In this document: piece after piece, positions 1 to 6,665 of the stretch
Layout of the letters: every line of letters starts with the position of its first letter
Numbering within the stretch: position 1 is the stretch's first letter
Source of the DNA: Campylobacteraceae bacterium
Lineage (GTDB): Bacteria > Campylobacterota > Campylobacteria > Campylobacterales > Campylobacteraceae
DNA: 7,944 bases
NCBI GenBank assembly: GCA_012521935.1
Contig: JAAYLJ010000221.1
Span: forward strand, 1 to 7,944
Reading direction: 5' to 3'
Made by a program: the position numbers and the translations under genes
The notes under the pieces: generated by a model
Told to the model about the DNA's origin: nothing
Databases searched by the model: none
Seen by the model: the letters and a program-made list of their open reading frames with translations, nothing else

Positions 1-204
1 ATGGCATGCTGTACTCATCCAGTTCTCTCAGGACCAGCTTATGATAGGATTGAAGAGGGTGTGCTTGATGAGTTGGTTGTTAGCGACACTATACCTTTAA
101 CAAAAGAGTCTTCAAAGATAAAAGTGCTCTCAGTTGCACACATATTTGGCGAAGTTATAAGAAGAGTTTATCATAATGAGAGTGTTAATGGACTATTTTT
201 ATAA
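1..204 (+). CDS. prs: Ribose-phosphate pyrophosphokinase (PRPP synthase), C-terminal part
   Basis: This is the last 67 codons of PRPP synthase, which makes 5-phosphoribosyl-1-pyrophosphate from ribose-5-phosphate and ATP in the cytoplasm for nucleotide, histidine and tryptophan synthesis. The reading frame is open from base 1, and the ATG there is an internal methionine, because the family is about 310 residues long and the rest lies upstream of the window. Recognisable family segments are [10 protein letters not shown], then [12 protein letters not shown], then the C-terminal helix [16 protein letters not shown], which closely follows the E. coli Prs C-terminus. The stop at 202-204 lies 8 bases before lepA, which suggests co-transcription. 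Identification is secure. Only the 5' boundary is missing. Confidence 0.95.
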   Translation: MACCTHPVLSGPAYDRIEEGVLDELVVSDTIPLTKESSKIKVLSVAHIFGEVIRRVYHNESVNGLFL

Positions 205-785
205 GAGAGACTATGCAAAAAAATATTCGTAATTTTTCAATTATTGCCCATATTGATCATGGCAAAAGTACATTAGCAGATAGACTCATCCAAGAGTGCG
301 GAGCGGTAGAAGATAGAGAGCTTAAAACCCAAATGATGGATACTATGGATATAGAAAAAGAGCGCGGCATAACCATTAAAGCTCAAAGTGTTAGATTAAA
401 CTATGTAAAAGATAAAGAGTCTTATGTTCTAAATCTAATCGATACTCCAGGGCATGTTGATTTTTCATATGAAGTAAGTAGATCCCTAGCCTCATGCGAG
501 GGAGCACTTTTAGTTGTGGATGCTTCTCAGGGGATTGAAGCGCAAACTATTGCAAATGTATATATCGCGCTTGATAATGATTTAGAAATAATCCCAGTAA
601 TAAATAAGATAGATCTTCCCGCAGCTGATCCAAAAAGAGTAAAAGATGAGATAGAGCATTCAATTGGGTTAGATTGTTCTAATGCTTTAGAAGTAAGTGC
701 TAAAAGTGGCATTGGAATTAAGGAGTTAATCCAAAAGATTATAGAAACTATCCCGCCTCCTAATGGAGATGAGAGGGCACCTACA

Positions 786-788
786 TAA
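786..788 (+). other. In-frame TAA inside lepA, at the G domain / domain II junction
   Basis: The codons GCA CCT ACA are followed by TAA and then GCT TTA ATA TAC GAT AGT TGG, all in the frame that begins at 213. Protein similarity to LepA continues without a gap on both sides, so this is a single-codon interruption. All the other genes whose ends are visible also stop at TAA, so a reassigned stop codon is not a reasonable explanation. Confidence 0.93.
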
Positions 789-1978
789 GCTTTAATATAC
801 GATAGTTGGTTTGATAACTATTTAGGAGCACTTGCTCTTGTTAGAGTTTATGAAGGATCCATTAAAAAAAATCAAGATATTTTTGTTATGGGTTCAGGCA
901 AAAGACATGAAGTGCTTGATCTTTACTATCCCCATCCTTTTAGGCAACAAAAAAGTGATGAGATTAAGTGTGGAGAGATAGGGGTTGTAGTTTTAGGACT
1001 TAAGACTGTAAGTGATATTAAAGTTGGCGACACGATAACAGATTTTCAAAATAAGACAAAAGAGCCAATTGAGGGTTTTGAAGAGGTAAAATCATATGTT
1101 TTTGCAGGGATTTACCCAATAGAAACAGATAGATTTGAAGAGCTTAGGGATGCACTTGATAAGTTAAAATTAAATGATGCTAGTATAAGTTATGAGCCAG
1201 AAACTTCTGCTGCTTTAGGTTTTGGTTTTAGAGTGGGATTTTTAGGGCTTTTGCATATGGAAGTTGTAAAAGAGAGGCTAGAGCGAGAGTTTAATTTGGA
1301 CTTAATCGCAACTGCTCCTACCGTAACTTACCTAGTTAAAACCACCAAAGGAAGCATAAAAGAGATACACAACCCAAGCTCCCTTCCACCCACAAGTGAA
1401 ATTGAAGAGATTAAAGAGCCTTATGTAAAAGCAACCATCATCACTCCTTCAGAATTTTTAGGAAATATCATCACTTTAGTTAGCCAAAAAAGAGGGATTC
1501 AAAAAAAGATGGACTATATGACTCCCCGTCGCGTTTTATTGGAGTATCACATCCCTATGAATGAGATAGTTATGGATTTTTACGATAAGTTAAAATCAGC
1601 TACAAAAGGTTATGCAAGTTTTGATTATGAGTTTTTTGGATATGAGACTGGAGATTTAGTAAAACTTGATATTAAAGTTGCGGGTGAATCAGTTGATGCA
1701 CTCTCAATCATAGTTCCTCATCAAAAAGCACAAAGTAGAGGCAGAGAGCTTGTAAAAGCGATGAAAGAGATAGTGCCAAGACAACTTTTTGAAGTTGCAA
1801 TCCAAGCTAGCATTGGAAATAAAATCATAGCTAGAGAGACTGTTAAATCAATGGGTAAAAATGTTACGGCAAAGTGCTATGGTGGAGATATTAGTAGAAA
1901 AAGAAAGTTACTAGAAAAGCAAAAAGAGGGCAAAAAGAGGATGAAGTCAATTGGAAAAGTCCAACTTCCCCAAGAGGC

Positions 1979-1999
1979 ATTTTTAAGTGTCTTAAAAAT
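1979..1999 (+). repeat. AT-rich 9-bp inverted repeat at the lepA 3' end
   Basis: ATTTTTAAG (1979-1987) and CTTAAAAAT (1991-1999) pair perfectly around a TGT loop. The repeat ends 6 bases before the mapA Shine-Dalgarno and lies in the last lepA codons. It is weak because it has one G-C pair, and it has no following T-tract. Confidence 0.5.
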
Positions 2000-2015
2000 T
2001 GATTAAGGAGATAAA

Positions 2016-2588
2016 ATGCGTAAAGTTTTCTCTATTTTATTGTTAGTTTTTTTAGCAGGGTGCGCATATAAGCATCAAAGTTTACAGTTTGAGCCTTTTA
2101 AGCCACAAGATTTCTCTTTGCAAAGCTCACCATCTTTGGAGAAAATCTACCTAAAATCCGTAGTAGATGAGAGGGTTGAAAAAAGAGCTTTAGGGACAAT
2201 TTATGATTCAAACAAAAATGCAATAACTTATGCCTCATCAAACCAAAACATTTCACTTTGGATATATGATGGCTTAAAAAAAGCATTTGAAGCAAAAGGA
2301 TTTAAAGTTATAAATGAGCCTGCAAAAGAGGCTAAAGTTGTAAAAATTTACTTAAAAGAGCTTGGTGCTAGGTATGATGAGGGGATTTTAAAAGAGGATA
2401 ATTTAAGTGCAAATATGGCTTTAAGAGCAGAGATAAAAAGAGGCGATAAAAGCACTACAAAAGATATTAGTCAAGGTTTAAAAAAGTGGCATAAACCCAT
2501 AAAAGATACAAAAGCTTTTGAAGCAGTTTTACAAGAGTTAATGCAAGAAGTACTTGAGAGATCTGTTAGAGAAATTGTAAAATATTAA
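2016..2588 (+). CDS. mapA: Outer-membrane lipoprotein, MapA / YajG-like
   Basis: This is a 190-residue predicted lipoprotein. The N-terminus has Arg2 and Lys3, a hydrophobic stretch (FSILLLVF) and a lipobox LAGC ending at Cys16, the expected lipidation site. Residue +2 is Ala rather than Asp, which favours sorting to the outer membrane. The mature part is soluble and rich in Lys and Glu, with an ordered C-terminal helix (EAVLQELMQEVLERSVREIV). It resembles the YajG-type lipoprotein family, and its position between lepA and the ComF-like gene is that of C. jejuni mapA (Cj1029c). Its biochemical role is unknown. The start is well supported by AAGGAG at 2005-2010, five bases before the ATG and the best Shine-Dalgarno in this half of the window. 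It lies 9 bases after lepA and its stop abuts the next start. The name rests on position and general architecture, not on an alignment. Confidence 0.75.
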   Translation: MRKVFSILLLVFLAGCAYKHQSLQFEPFKPQDFSLQSSPSLEKIYLKSVVDERVEKRALGTIYDSNKNAITYASSNQNISLWIYDGLKKAFEAKGFKVINEPAKEAKVVKIYLKELGARYDEGILKEDNLSANMALRAEIKRGDKSTTKDISQGLKKWHKPIKDTKAFEAVLQELMQEVLERSVREIVKY

Positions 2589-3164
2589 ATGAAATGCTTA
2601 AGTTGTGGCAGATGGAGCTTTAAGATAGTTTGCAAAGAGTGCACTAAACTTTTTTTAGAACCAAGCCCATCTTTTAGGATCTTAAGCAATGGACTTAGAG
2701 TAGATAGTTTTTATAATTATGATGAGATAGCGCCTTTTTTACACACTAAACATACTGTTTATGGTAGTAAAGTGTTTAAAATTTTAGCTAAAAAAAGTTT
2801 TTTACCATTTGCAAAAAACTTTAAATCTCATTTAAATATATTTGCCATAGCAGTTGATGATGGGGTTAAAGATGGGTATAGCCACACTGCAATCTTATCT
2901 AATGAGCTTAAAAATGAGAGTATTAAGCCTTTGTTTGGGGCGCTAAGAGCTAAGAGTAGTTTTAAGTATAGTGGTAAAAGTTTAGAGTATAGAAAAGCTC
3001 ATCCAAGAGAGTTTGAATGCAAAGTTCCAAAAGACTCCTACGCAATACTCATAGATGATTTAGTAACTACAGGTTCAACCTTAGTAGAAGCTAGTCAAAA
3101 GTTAAAAAATGAGGGAGTTGAAACTCTTTTTGCGCTAACTTTAGCCAATGCAAATAATTATTAA
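2589..3164 (+). CDS. ctsW: ComF-family phosphoribosyltransferase-like competence protein (CtsW-like)
   Basis: This is a 191-residue cytoplasmic protein with the two parts of ComF-family proteins. An N-terminal zinc-ribbon-like knuckle has Cys3, Cys6, Cys15 and Cys18 (CxxC-x8-CxxC). A type I phosphoribosyltransferase fold follows, with the PRPP-binding loop AILIDDLVTTGST at 152-164, including the paired Asp156-Asp157. ComF proteins are needed for natural transformation in several bacteria, but their substrate is not settled. The gene in this place in C. jejuni (Cj1028c) is, to my recollection, ctsW, found in a transformation screen. The ATG at 2589 follows the mapA stop with no gap, which suggests translational coupling. 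There is no strong Shine-Dalgarno. The central ComF signature (Gln/Leu/Arg-rich) is only partly matched (SFKYSGKSLEYRKAHPREF), so function is inferred from the motif and neighbourhood. Confidence 0.8.
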   Translation: MKCLSCGRWSFKIVCKECTKLFLEPSPSFRILSNGLRVDSFYNYDEIAPFLHTKHTVYGSKVFKILAKKSFLPFAKNFKSHLNIFAIAVDDGVKDGYSHTAILSNELKNESIKPLFGALRAKSSFKYSGKSLEYRKAHPREFECKVPKDSYAILIDDLVTTGSTLVEASQKLKNEGVETLFALTLANANNY

Positions 3165-3166
3165 GA

Positions 3167-3172
3167 TAAAAT
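3167..3172 (+). promoter_or_regulatory. Probable sigma-70 -10 element for gyrA
   Basis: GATAAAATA at 3165-3173 contains TAAAAT, close to the -10 form typical of Campylobacterales, where a recognisable -35 is often absent and T-rich stretches occur upstream. T-runs lie at 3127-3131 and 3140-3142. A start near 3179 would give a leader of about 30 bases before gyrA. The element begins three bases after the ctsW stop. Motif match only. Confidence 0.5.
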
Positions 3173-3210
3173 AGACCCTAATATGTGGATTTTATTAGCA
3201 AGGACGGTTG

Positions 3211-5724
3211 ATGGATAATATTTTAGATTTAGAGCAAGATATTGAAGTTATTAACATTGAAGACTCAATAAAAACAAGCTATCTTGACTACTCAATGAGT
3301 GTCATTATAGGCCGAGCTTTGCCAGATGCAAGAGATGGGCTTAAGCCAGTTCATAGACGAATTTTATATGCAATGAATGATTTAGGATTAGGATCAAGAA
3401 GTCCATATAAAAAATCAGCGCGTATTGTGGGGGATGTGATTGGTAAATACCATCCTCATGGAGATAGTTCAGTTTATGACGCGCTAGTTAGAATGGCGCA
3501 ACCCTTTTCAATGAGAGTGCCAACAGTTGATGGACAGGGAAACTTTGGTTCAGTTGATGGAGATGGCGCAGCAGCTATGAGATATACTGAAGCTAGAATG
3601 ACAAGTTTGGCTGAAGAGCTTTTAAAAGATATAGATAAAGATACAGTTGATTTTGTTTCAAACTATGATGATTCGCTAATTGAGCCTGATGTGCTCCCAT
3701 CAAGAGTTCCAAACTTACTTTTAAATGGTTCAAGTGGGATTGCAGTTGGAATGGCTACAAATATCCCTCCACATAGTTTAGATGAGCTAGTAGATGGACT
3801 TTTAGTTGTGCTTGAGAATGAAGAGGCAACACTAGATGAGGTGATGGAGCATGTGCAGGGGCCAGATTTTCCTACTGGCGGGATTATATTTGGAAAAAAA
3901 GGGATAATTGAAGCTTATAAAACTGGAAGAGGTAGGGTTAAAATTAGGGCTAAAACCCACATAGAGCAAAAAGGAAATAGAGAAGTCGTTGTCATTGATG
4001 AGCTTCCTTATCAAGTAAATAAATCAAGATTAATTGAACAGGTTGCAAATTTAGTTAAAGATAAGCAAATTGAAGGCATTAGTGAAATTAGAGATGAGAG
4101 CGATAGAGATGGAATCCGCGTAGTTATAGAGTTAAAAAGAGATGCAATGAGTGAGATTATTTTAAATAATCTATATAAATCTACAAATCTTGAGATGACT
4201 TTTGGAGTTATTTTACTTGCGATTGCAAATAAAGAGCCAAAAATCTTTACTCTTTTAGAGCTACTTCATCTATTTTTAAAACATAGAAAAACAGTAATTA
4301 TTAGAAGAACTATATATGAGCTTGAAAAGGCAAAAGCAAGAGCCCACATACTTGAGGGGCTTAAGATTGCACTTGAGAATATCGATGCAATTATTGAGCT
4401 TATAAAAAAGAGTGCAGATTCAAATGAGGCAAAAGAGGGCTTAGTTGCAAACTTTAACCTAAGTGAGCTTCAAGCAAGTGCAATTTTAGACATGAGGCTA
4501 AATAGACTCACTGGGCTTGAGAGAGAAAAAATTGAAAATGAGTTAAAAGCTTTGCTTGAAGAGATTGAAAGATTAAGCGCGATATTAAAGAGTGAAGAGT
4601 TGCTAAATTCACTCATAAAAGAGGAGCTTTTAGAGTTAAAAGGTAAGTTTAAAGTTCCAAGAATTACACAAATAGTTGAAGATTATGATGATATAGACAT
4701 TGAAGATTTGATTCCAAATGAGCCAATGGTGGTAACTATAACTCATAGAGGATATATAAAAAGAGTCGATTTAAGGCAGTATGAGAAACAAAAAAGAGGT
4801 GGAAAAGGCAAAACCGCAGTTACAGTGTATGATGATGATTTCATTGAAAGTTTCTTTGTTTCAAATACGCACGATACTTTAATGTTTGTAACTGATAGAG
4901 GGCAACTTTACTGGCTTAAAGTTTATAAAATCCCAGAAGGCAGCAGATCTGCTAAGGGTAAAGCAGTTGTTAATTTAATCCAATTAGAACAAGATGAAAA
5001 AATCATGGCAATTATCCCTACAAATGATTTTGATGAGAGTAAATCCATAGCTTTCTTTACTAAAAATGGAGTTGTAAAAAGAACAAATTTAAGTGAATTT
5101 AAAAATATCCGCTCCGTTGGGGTAAGGGCTATAACTTTAGATGAAAATGATGAGTTAGTAACTGCTAAAATTGCTACAAAACAGGCGAAAAGTCTGCTTG
5201 TGATGACTAAAAAAGGGATATGTATTAGATTTGATATTGAAGAAGCAAGGCAGATTGGAAGAACTGCTAGAGGGGTTACTGCTATTAGATTTAAAGAAGA
5301 GGAAGATTGTGTTGTAGGGGCTGTTGTTGTATTTAATGATGAAGAAGAACTTTTAACTGTTAGCGAAAATGGAATTGGTAAAAGAACGATTGCAAGTGAG
5401 TATAGATTGCAAAGAAGAGGCGGTAAGGGCGTCATAGGAATGAAACTAACTTCTAAAACAAAAGATTTAGTTGGTGTAGTCATTGTAGATGAGAGCAAAG
5501 ATTTGATGGCTTTAACTTCAAGTGGAAAAATGATTAGAGTAGATATGCAAAGCATTAGAAAAGCTGGAAGAAATACAAGCGGAGTTAAGGTTGTAAATGT
5601 AGGTGAGGATGTGGTTGTAAGTATCGCAAGATGCCCAAAAGAAGAGGATGAAGAGGTTGAAGTTTTACCAGATGAGATAACTTTTGATGAAAAAGGTGAT
5701 CCAGTAGGAGCACAAGAGTTATAA
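3211..5724 (+). CDS. gyrA: DNA gyrase subunit A
   Basis: GyrA is the breakage-reunion subunit of DNA gyrase, which introduces negative supercoils using ATP hydrolysed by GyrB. I choose ATG 3211 (837 residues) because AAGGA at 3200-3204 is 6 bases upstream. The adjacent TTG at 3208 would leave only 3. The N-terminus carries [28 protein letters not shown], split here as two familiar blocks ([17 protein letters not shown] and [13 protein letters not shown]). The catalytic tyrosine is Tyr125 in [10 protein letters not shown]. The quinolone-resistance region is [10 protein letters not shown] with Ser86 and Asp90, the usual susceptible-type residues. The C-terminal beta-pinwheel has the GyrA box QKRGGKG at 527-533, needed for DNA wrapping, and a second near-canonical copy QRRGGKG at 734-740. 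The protein ends in an acidic tail. The length is slightly under E. coli GyrA (875). The stop is directly followed by the flgP promoter with no terminator visible. Confidence 0.98.
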   Translation: MDNILDLEQDIEVINIEDSIKTSYLDYSMSVIIGRALPDARDGLKPVHRRILYAMNDLGLGSRSPYKKSARIVGDVIGKYHPHGDSSVYDALVRMAQPFSMRVPTVDGQGNFGSVDGDGAAAMRYTEARMTSLAEELLKDIDKDTVDFVSNYDDSLIEPDVLPSRVPNLLLNGSSGIAVGMATNIPPHSLDELVDGLLVVLENEEATLDEVMEHVQGPDFPTGGIIFGKKGIIEAYKTGRGRVKIRAKTHIEQKGNREVVVIDELPYQVNKSRLIEQVANLVKDKQIEGISEIRDESDRDGIRVVIELKRDAMSEIILNNLYKSTNLEMTFGVILLAIANKEPKIFTLLELLHLFLKHRKTVIIRRTIYELEKAKARAHILEGLKIALENIDAIIELIKKSADSNEAKEGLVANFNLSELQASAILDMRLNRLTGLEREKIENELKALLEEIERLSAILKSEELLNSLIKEELLELKGKFKVPRITQIVEDYDDIDIEDLIPNEPMVVTITHRGYIKRVDLRQYEKQKRGGKGKTAVTVYDDDFIESFFVSNTHDTLMFVTDRGQLYWLKVYKIPEGSRSAKGKAVVNLIQLEQDEKIMAIIPTNDFDESKSIAFFTKNGVVKRTNLSEFKNIRSVGVRAITLDENDELVTAKIATKQAKSLLVMTKKGICIRFDIEEARQIGRTARGVTAIRFKEEEDCVVGAVVVFNDEEELLTVSENGIGKRTIASEYRLQRRGGKGVIGMKLTSKTKDLVGVVIVDESKDLMALTSSGKMIRVDMQSIRKAGRNTSGVKVVNVGEDVVVSIARCPKEEDEEVEVLPDEITFDEKGDPVGAQEL

Positions 5725-5742
5725 TTGGAACAGTAGTTGCTT
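5725..5742 (+). promoter_or_regulatory. Sigma-54 (RpoN) -24/-12 promoter for flgPQ(R)
   Basis: TTGGAACAGTAGTTGCTT has the invariant GG (5727-5728) and GC (5739-5740) separated by exactly 10 bases, as sigma-54 requires. It matches the TTGGAAC-R-N4-TTGCTT form I recall for Campylobacter sigma-54 promoters at every defined position. With the C of GC at -12, transcription should start near A5752, 24 bases before the flgP ATG. flgP and flgQ are known RpoN/FlgR-dependent genes in C. jejuni, and an RpoN activator gene (flgR) is three genes downstream. The promoter starts on the base after the gyrA stop. Confidence 0.92.
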
Positions 5743-5746
5743 GAAG

Positions 5747-5777
5747 ATGGGAAATTTTTGCTACAAAGGTTTCCCAT
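5747..5777 (+). promoter_or_regulatory. Hairpin burying the flgP Shine-Dalgarno and start codon
   Basis: Arms 5747-5760 and 5764-5777 can form a 14-bp stem (12 Watson-Crick pairs, two G-U pairs at 5755/5769 and 5756/5768) with the 3-base loop CTA. The 3' arm contains the flgP Shine-Dalgarno AAAGG (5765-5769) and the first two bases of its ATG (5776). No T-tract follows, so it is not an intrinsic terminator. The predicted sigma-54 start (about 5752) lies inside the 5' arm, so the native transcript would lack the G-C-rich base of the stem while gyrA read-through RNA would have all of it. The pairing is seen directly. The regulatory role is inferred. Confidence 0.65.
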
Positions 5778-6285
5778 GAATAGATGGATTGTTTCGCTTA
5801 TTACAAGCATGTCGCTTTTGATGTTTTTCTCTGGCTGTGTGCCTAGCTCGCAGTCATCTTCTGTAACTCAAACTCATGAAGAAAGAGTTGTTATCCAAAA
5901 GGTAGATAAAGAAGATATTAGAGAGGTAATGAGGGAGGAGAAACTCCTTTTTATCAATAATGCTCCAGAGAGAGTCTTTAGTGTTATGGGTGAGGGAATT
6001 GCTCCACAAAATACAATCTCACCAGCACAAGCTTTAGCTTTAGCTAAAAGAGCAGCTTTGGCTGATGCGTACAGACAAATGGGAGCAAAGCTTTATGGAG
6101 TTAGAATTTCTGCTAAAGATACAGTTCAAGACGCTGCTTTAAAAGATTCTAGAATTGTTGCACAAGTTGATGGAGTTATCAAAAATGCAACTATTACAGA
6201 TTTAAGTTTTCAAGATGGACTTTATAGAGTAAATATGGAGCTTAAAATGAGCGAAGAGCGTTGGAAAGAAATCTTCTCATACTAA
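5776..6285 (+). CDS. flgP: Flagellar basal-disk lipoprotein FlgP (LPP20 family)
   Basis: FlgP is a lipoprotein essential for motility in Campylobacter. It builds the large basal disk under the outer membrane around the motor, which helps produce high torque. From ATG 5776 the product is 169 residues, close to the C. jejuni protein. It has Arg3, a hydrophobic segment (IVSLITSMSLLMFF) and a lipobox FSGC with lipidated Cys21. Mature residues from about 83 form the LPP20-type domain (GEGIAPQNTISPAQALALA, then RAALADAYRQMGAKLYGV). The frame is open back to a TTG at 5737, but that TTG lies inside the -12 promoter element and upstream of the predicted transcript start, so 5776 is correct. AAAGG at 5765-5769 is 6 bases upstream. 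The 3' end overlaps flgQ by 25 bases. Confidence 0.92.
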   Translation: MNRWIVSLITSMSLLMFFSGCVPSSQSSSVTQTHEERVVIQKVDKEDIREVMREEKLLFINNAPERVFSVMGEGIAPQNTISPAQALALAKRAALADAYRQMGAKLYGVRISAKDTVQDAALKDSRIVAQVDGVIKNATITDLSFQDGLYRVNMELKMSEERWKEIFSY

Positions 6286-6647
6286 TATGTATCTCCTTCC
6301 TCTTGGGAGGAGATGAATTTATCTTAACAGCTAGAACTTACACTAAAGATAGTGTTTTAGTTTATGATGAGATAAGCATCTCTCCATCAATGAGTAAAAA
6401 AGATGGAGTAAAATTAAAAAAATGCGAACTATTGGCTGATGAGGACTTTACAGATACATTAACTTTTTTAAATGAGCGAAAAAATGAGGTAGCGCTTTGC
6501 TTTGCAGATGAGAGCGTAAGATTTCATGATTTTGAAGAGCATAAACTAAATAGATCATTTTCCCAAACCGATGCAACACTGCTTCCAGTACACTTTACAG
6601 TAGAGTTTAAAGAGGATTTAGCTACACTATTTATCCTAAAAAGATAA
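6261..6647 (+). CDS. flgQ: Flagellar motility protein FlgQ-like, small exported protein
   Basis: This is a 128-residue protein in the place of C. jejuni flgQ (Cj1025c), whose product is needed for motility and for FlgP stability. The N-terminus (Arg3, then LLILICISFLLGG) looks like a short signal peptide, and the rest has no membrane segment, so a periplasmic or outer-membrane location is likely. Cys55 and Cys80 could form a disulfide. The start is TTG 6261: the only in-frame ATG codons are far inside, an in-frame stop at 6243 limits extension, and the next TTG (6303) would delete the signal peptide. It overlaps the end of flgP by 25 bases, and only a weak GAAGAG lies immediately upstream, so translation is probably coupled to flgP. 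No catalytic motif is visible. The name rests on position and architecture. Confidence 0.78.
   Translation: MERNLLILICISFLLGGDEFILTARTYTKDSVLVYDEISISPSMSKKDGVKLKKCELLADEDFTDTLTFLNERKNEVALCFADESVRFHDFEEHKLNRSFSQTDATLLPVHFTVEFKEDLATLFILKR
6291..6314 (+). repeat. Perfect 10-bp inverted repeat after the flgP stop, within 5' flgQ
   Basis: ATCTCCTTCC (6291-6300) pairs with GGGAGGAGAT (6305-6314) over 10 bp, one of them G-U, around a TCTT loop. It begins 6 bases after the flgP stop and lies in flgQ codons 11-18. The downstream sequence (GAATTTATC) is not a T-tract. The 3' arm contains GGAGGAG, a near-ideal Shine-Dalgarno, but no in-frame flgQ start follows, and the ATG at 6313 opens only a four-codon frame. 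Confidence 0.8.
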
Positions 6648-6665
6648 AATATTTTTGAGAGATTC

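Larger units (their letters stand above)
213..2006 (+). pseudogene. lepA: Elongation factor 4 (LepA) with an in-frame TAA at codon 192
   Basis: LepA/EF4 is a ribosome-associated translational GTPase implicated in back-translocation and in translation or 30S assembly quality under stress. The frame from ATG 213 to TAA 2004-2006 spans 597 codons before the final stop, matching the usual length of about 600. Codons 1-191 form a complete G domain: G1 at 12-20 (HIDHGKST), G2 RGITI at 51-55, G3 DTPGH at 77-81 with catalytic His81, G4 NKID at 131-134 and G5 SAKSG at 162-166. Codon 192 is TAA (786-788). The same frame then continues with [13 protein letters not shown], the start of domain II, and runs intact to the conserved C-terminus ([20 protein letters not shown] near the end). 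Relatives usually have Gln here, so CAA to TAA is the simplest change. There is no frameshift or deletion. The internal ATG at 888 has no ribosome binding site. The cause could be a real nonsense mutation, a base-call error or readthrough. A weak GAGAG precedes the start. Confidence 0.9.

Noticed and set aside
888..2006. Separate gene starting at the ATG at 888
   Set aside because: It is the rest of lepA in the same frame. The homology to domain II begins right after the stop at 786, and there is no ribosome binding site before 888.
3178..3198. CTAATA / TATTAG inverted repeat in the gyrA leader as an operator
   Set aside because: Six AT-only pairs with a 9-base loop are expected by chance in DNA of this composition.
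3466..3480. Fluoroquinolone-resistance substitution in GyrA
   Set aside because: Positions 86 and 90 are Ser and Asp, the usual susceptible residues in this family. Ser versus the Thr of C. jejuni is lineage variation.
5720..5725. Perfect TATAAT overlapping the gyrA stop, as a sigma-70 promoter for flgP
   Set aside because: There is no -35 and no T-rich upstream stretch, and it overlaps the sigma-54 site. If it were active its RNA would contain the full flgP hairpin, so it is worth noting but not supported.
5737..5775. TTG at 5737 as the start of flgP (13 residues longer)
   Set aside because: The TTG is part of the sigma-54 -12 element and upstream of the predicted transcript start. The extension would spoil the lipoprotein signal peptide, while ATG 5776 has an AAAGG 6 bases away.
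5747..5777. The flgP leader hairpin as the gyrA intrinsic terminator
   Set aside because: The stem is not followed by a T-tract (it continues into flgP coding sequence), so factor-independent termination is unlikely.
4923..5810. 295-codon open frame on the minus strand opposite the GyrA C-terminal domain and flgP start
   Set aside because: Its product is dominated by Ser, Thr, Leu and Pro, the mirror of gyrA codon use. It has no recognisable domain and runs across the sigma-54 promoter and flgP start.
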